Of a stretch of 64,000 nucleotides of DNA, positions 61,470-64,000 are shown piece after piece (position 1 is the first letter of the stretch; the number at the start of each line of letters is the position of its first letter). Origin of the DNA: CAWBRT01 sp963832365 (GTDB lineage: Bacteria; Acidobacteriota; Terriglobia; Terriglobales; Acidobacteriaceae); contig CAWHUL010000005.1 in assembly GCA_963832365.1 (NCBI GenBank), positions 62,001 through 126,000 of the forward strand, written 5' to 3'. The notes below the pieces were generated by a model, which saw only the letters and a list, made by a program, of their open reading frames with translations, had not been told where the DNA came from and made no database searches. The translations under genes and the position numbers were made by a program.

Positions 61470-64000
61470 ATGCCGTGGCCGTGGTGGAAGAAGAGGAAGC
61501 CGACGGAACCAGCAGGTTCCCTGCAGGACAGGGTTCGGGGCCGCTACGTCAATTTTCGCGAACTGCTCTCCCTCAATAACGATTGTCTGGAGTTGCTGGC
61601 CAGCATTCAGGAAGACCTGCAATACGCTCCACGCACCCGGGAGTTACTGAGCGATCGCGTGGGTTGCGTCTTCGATAAGACCGCCGAGGTGGTTCGAACG
61701 CTGGAACGGCTGACCGGCTACGACAATCATGTGCTTCTCACATCGGTGCAGGCGCAGCGCCAGGAAGTCGAGAGGTATATCGCGGCGGATGACCTGCGGC
61801 CCACGAACTTTTCGGCCTCGCTGTCCGAGGTGAATGCAGCCTCCGGCGCCGAAGTCGGAGCCAAGGCCGCCGTGTTGGGCGAGATCAAGAACAAGCTGAA
61901 ATTGCCCGTGCCCAATGGTTTTGTTCTGACCGCGCACGCCTACCGGCAATTTTGCGGAATACCGCTGTGGCGGCACTTCCGCGATAGCACGCGAAACCTG
62001 GATCTCAATGACCTGAATCTTCTGCGCAAGGTTTCCACCGAACTAACGGACTTGGTGATGGCCGCGCCGGTACCGCGCGCGATTGAAGTCGCTCTCACGG
62101 AGCGCGCGCTTGCACTGCAGCGGGCGGGAATGGCGATTGCGGTCCGATCCAGCGCCGTGGGCGAAGGCGGCGAAAAGACATTTGCCGGCCAGTTCACCAG
62201 TTATCTCAATGTTCCCGTCGATCAGGTTGTCGACGCTTACAAACGGGTGGTTGCGGGGCGTTTCAGTGAACGAGCGTTGTTCTACCGCTTGTCCGCCGGA
62301 CTGCCGGAAGTGGAAAGCCCGATGGCGGTGCTCTGCCTCGGAGTGATACGGGCGCAATCGGCGGGGATTCTCTACACCAGAGATCCGAAGGATCGCAAGC
62401 TCGATGCCCTCTGGATCACCGCCACGCGAGGACTGGGATTGGACATCGCAAGCGGCCAGGTGCCCGCGGACTTGTTCGTGGTGGAGCGCGAATGGCCGCA
62501 TCGCGTGGTGGAGCAAAGCATCGTCGCTAAAGAGGAAGCGGTTGTGCTGGCGGAGAACGGCGGGGTGCTTCGCCGCCCCACCTCGCCTGAAGAGGCTTCG
62601 ACCCCCAGCCTCAACCCGCGAGAACTGGCGCTACTGGCGGATTGGTCGCTGCGCATCGAAAAACACTTCGGCGTCCCGCAGGATATCGAATGGGCGCGGG
62701 ACGAGCGCGGGCAGGTCTGGATTGTGCAAGCACGTCCGTTGGCGCTGGTGGACTCGCCGCAGACACGAAGCAAGGCACGGGTAAAAGCCGAGCCGCTGCT
62801 CGCCGGTGGCCGCACGGTTTATCCCGGCAGAGTTTCCGGTCCTGCATTCCTGGTCAACGACTTAAAGACCTTGGGCGATACGCCGCAAGGCGCAATTCTC
62901 TTCTTACGTAAATCATCGCCTGAAATGGTGACGGTTTTTCCCCGCGTTTCAGGGGTGGTGGCCGAGATGGGCAGTGTGGCGGGCCACGCCGCCTCCCTGC
63001 TGCGAGAAGCCAAGATTCCTTCGATATTCGAGTTGGGCAGCGCCTTCGAGCATGTTAAGAACGGCGATCCTATCAGTCTGGACGCGGTGCAGCCCAGAAT
63101 CTATTCCGGAATATTGTGGCCGCCCAGGGTCATTGAACCCGAAATCCGGGAACGCTACCAGGAATCCAGCGTCAAAGCCGACCCAATTAACCGGCGGTTG
63201 CTGGTGCTTCATCTGCTGGATACCTCGTCTTCGGATTTTCGCCCGGCGGGCTGCAAATCAGCGCATGACGTGCTGCGGTATTGTCACGAGAAGGCGGTCG
63301 AAGCGATGTTCGCCGTGAACGACAATGCCTTGGAAGGCGATCTGACCTGCTCGAAAAAATTGATGACGCCGGTGCCGGTGAACATCTATGTGCTCGACCT
63401 CGGAGGCGGTTTGGCGCAGGAAGATCCAGCGTCGCCGGAGGTCCGGCCCTCGGAGATCGTCTCATGGCCTTTTCAAGCGCTATGGCAGGGATTGACGCAT
63501 CCGGGCGTTACCTGGCAGCGCGGGATGCCTGCCAGCCTCAGCGATCTGGCGTCGGTGGTGGCGAATTCGATTACCGCGACCACCACGGGAGCCATGCGGG
63601 CACTGGGCGATCGCAGCTACCTGCTGGTGGCCGACGAGTACATCAACCTCAACACGCGGTTGGCCTATCACTTTACGCTCGTCGATGCCTGTCTATCGCA
63701 AATCACGAGCCACAACTACATCTCCTTCCGCTTCGCCGGAGGGGGCGCCACTCCATATCGCCGCAATCTCCGCGCCTGTTTCATCGAGGCTTGCCTGGCG
63801 CACTATGGATTCCTGGTGGACCGCCGGAATGACCTGGTGAACGCGTGGTTCAAAAAGGGGCCCGCGGACGAGACTGAAATTCGACTGAATATCATTGGGC
63901 GTCTCATGGCTTGCGCCAGCCAACTGGATATGTACATGACCAGCAATGCGGTGATGCAGCGTTACGTACAGCAATTTCTGGACGGCAACTATGCCTTTAC
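61470..64000 (+). CDS. PEP/pyruvate-binding (PEP synthase-like) protein, cut by the window edge
   Basis: 843 codons visible, no stop before 64000. N-terminal segment MPWPWWKKRKP, then a helical part (about 15-120). The ATP-grasp PPDK_N domain (about 130-430) has AIAVRSSAVGEGGEKTFAGQ and IEWARDERGQVWIVQARPL. A swivelling phosphohistidine domain (about 445-540) has GSVAGHAASLLREAKIPSIF, keeping the His. The following 300 residues do not look like the PEP-binding barrel and include a segment IYVLDLGGGL of unknown type. It may phosphorylate a different acceptor than pyruvate. First gene after the sulfur block, same strand. Confidence 0.85.
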   Translation, partial: MPWPWWKKRKPTEPAGSLQDRVRGRYVNFRELLSLNNDCLELLASIQEDLQYAPRTRELLSDRVGCVFDKTAEVVRTLERLTGYDNHVLLTSVQAQRQEVERYIAADDLRPTNFSASLSEVNAASGAEVGAKAAVLGEIKNKLKLPVPNGFVLTAHAYRQFCGIPLWRHFRDSTRNLDLNDLNLLRKVSTELTDLVMAAPVPRAIEVALTERALALQRAGMAIAVRSSAVGEGGEKTFAGQFTSYLNVPVDQVVDAYKRVVAGRFSERALFYRLSAGLPEVESPMAVLCLGVIRAQSAGILYTRDPKDRKLDALWITATRGLGLDIASGQVPADLFVVEREWPHRVVEQSIVAKEEAVVLAENGGVLRRPTSPEEASTPSLNPRELALLADWSLRIEKHFGVPQDIEWARDERGQVWIVQARPLALVDSPQTRSKARVKAEPLLAGGRTVYPGRVSGPAFLVNDLKTLGDTPQGAILFLRKSSPEMVTVFPRVSGVVAEMGSVAGHAASLLREAKIPSIFELGSAFEHVKNGDPISLDAVQPRIYSGILWPPRVIEPEIRERYQESSVKADPINRRLLVLHLLDTSSSDFRPAGCKSAHDVLRYCHEKAVEAMFAVNDNALEGDLTCSKKLMTPVPVNIYVLDLGGGLAQEDPASPEVRPSEIVSWPFQALWQGLTHPGVTWQRGMPASLSDLASVVANSITATTTGAMRALGDRSYLLVADEYINLNTRLAYHFTLVDACLSQITSHNYISFRFAGGGATPYRRNLRACFIEACLAHYGFLVDRRNDLVNAWFKKGPADETEIRLNIIGRLMACASQLDMYMTSNAVMQRYVQQFLDGNYAF

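Overview
The window looks like part of an acidobacterial chromosome (phylum Acidobacteriota, in the direction of Koribacter or 'Candidatus Sulfotelmatobacter'). This is an inference. It rests on moderately high GC, many dispersed intergenic palindromes, hrcA-grpE-dnaJ without dnaK, a MoxR/VWA pair, and a full AprBA-QmoABC-Sat set, which is known in peatland Acidobacteria with dissimilatory sulfur metabolism. No rRNA, tRNA, CRISPR array, transposase or integrase was recognised.

Layout. (1) 0.2-4.4 kb: heat-shock group hrcA-grpE-dnaJ (minus strand) with a CIRCE-like operator, then an Mrp-type Fe-S carrier ATPase. (2) 4.8-17 kb: housekeeping genes in repeat-rich DNA: a hybrid sensor kinase, a UBP zinc finger protein, cytochrome bd oxidase (cydA frame broken), a thioesterase, a TPR protein, an SDR, a MoxR-like ATPase with a VWA partner, and a CDGSH protein. 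(3) 17.2-28.4 kb: a minus-strand glycan cluster: methyltransferase, apparently permuted glycosidase, epimerase with a zinc-ribbon insert, four glycosyltransferase genes (one a tandem duplication), and an amylo-alpha-1,6-glucosidase. Most junctions are ATGA overlaps. (4) 28.7-39.2 kb: small membrane and NHL proteins, then a two-component group: two NtrC-type regulators, a membrane kinase, and two mini-proteins resembling only receiver or dimerisation/phosphotransfer parts. (5) 39.4-46.5 kb: a glutamate-dehydrogenase-like protein lacking its key residues, FabI, a YgjV-like protein, TsaE, Nnr and a 2-TM potassium channel. (6) 46.8-64 kb: the sulfur region: TauE/SafE permease (minus); then on plus aprB-aprA, terminator, zinc-ribbon protein, YkgJ-type protein, qmoA-qmoB-qmoC, sat, small membrane protein, second TauE/SafE permease, lipoprotein, and a PEP-synthase-like protein running off the edge.

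How the sulfur genes fit together. Sat activates sulfate to APS, AprBA reduces APS to sulfite (or the reverse), and QmoABC links AprBA to the quinone pool. The two permeases may move sulfite or another sulfur anion. Two identically built palindromes (GTGA-N6-TCAC) exactly 28 bp apart lie between the divergent permease and aprB and suggest control by a CRP/FNR-family regulator such as HcpR. dsrAB is not in the window, so direction (reduction or oxidation) cannot be read here.

Two cautions. Four otherwise intact genes are each broken by one extra base; consensus errors are as likely as decay. The intergenic hairpin family with about 27 readable copies in the first 44 kb has none in the last 20 kb.
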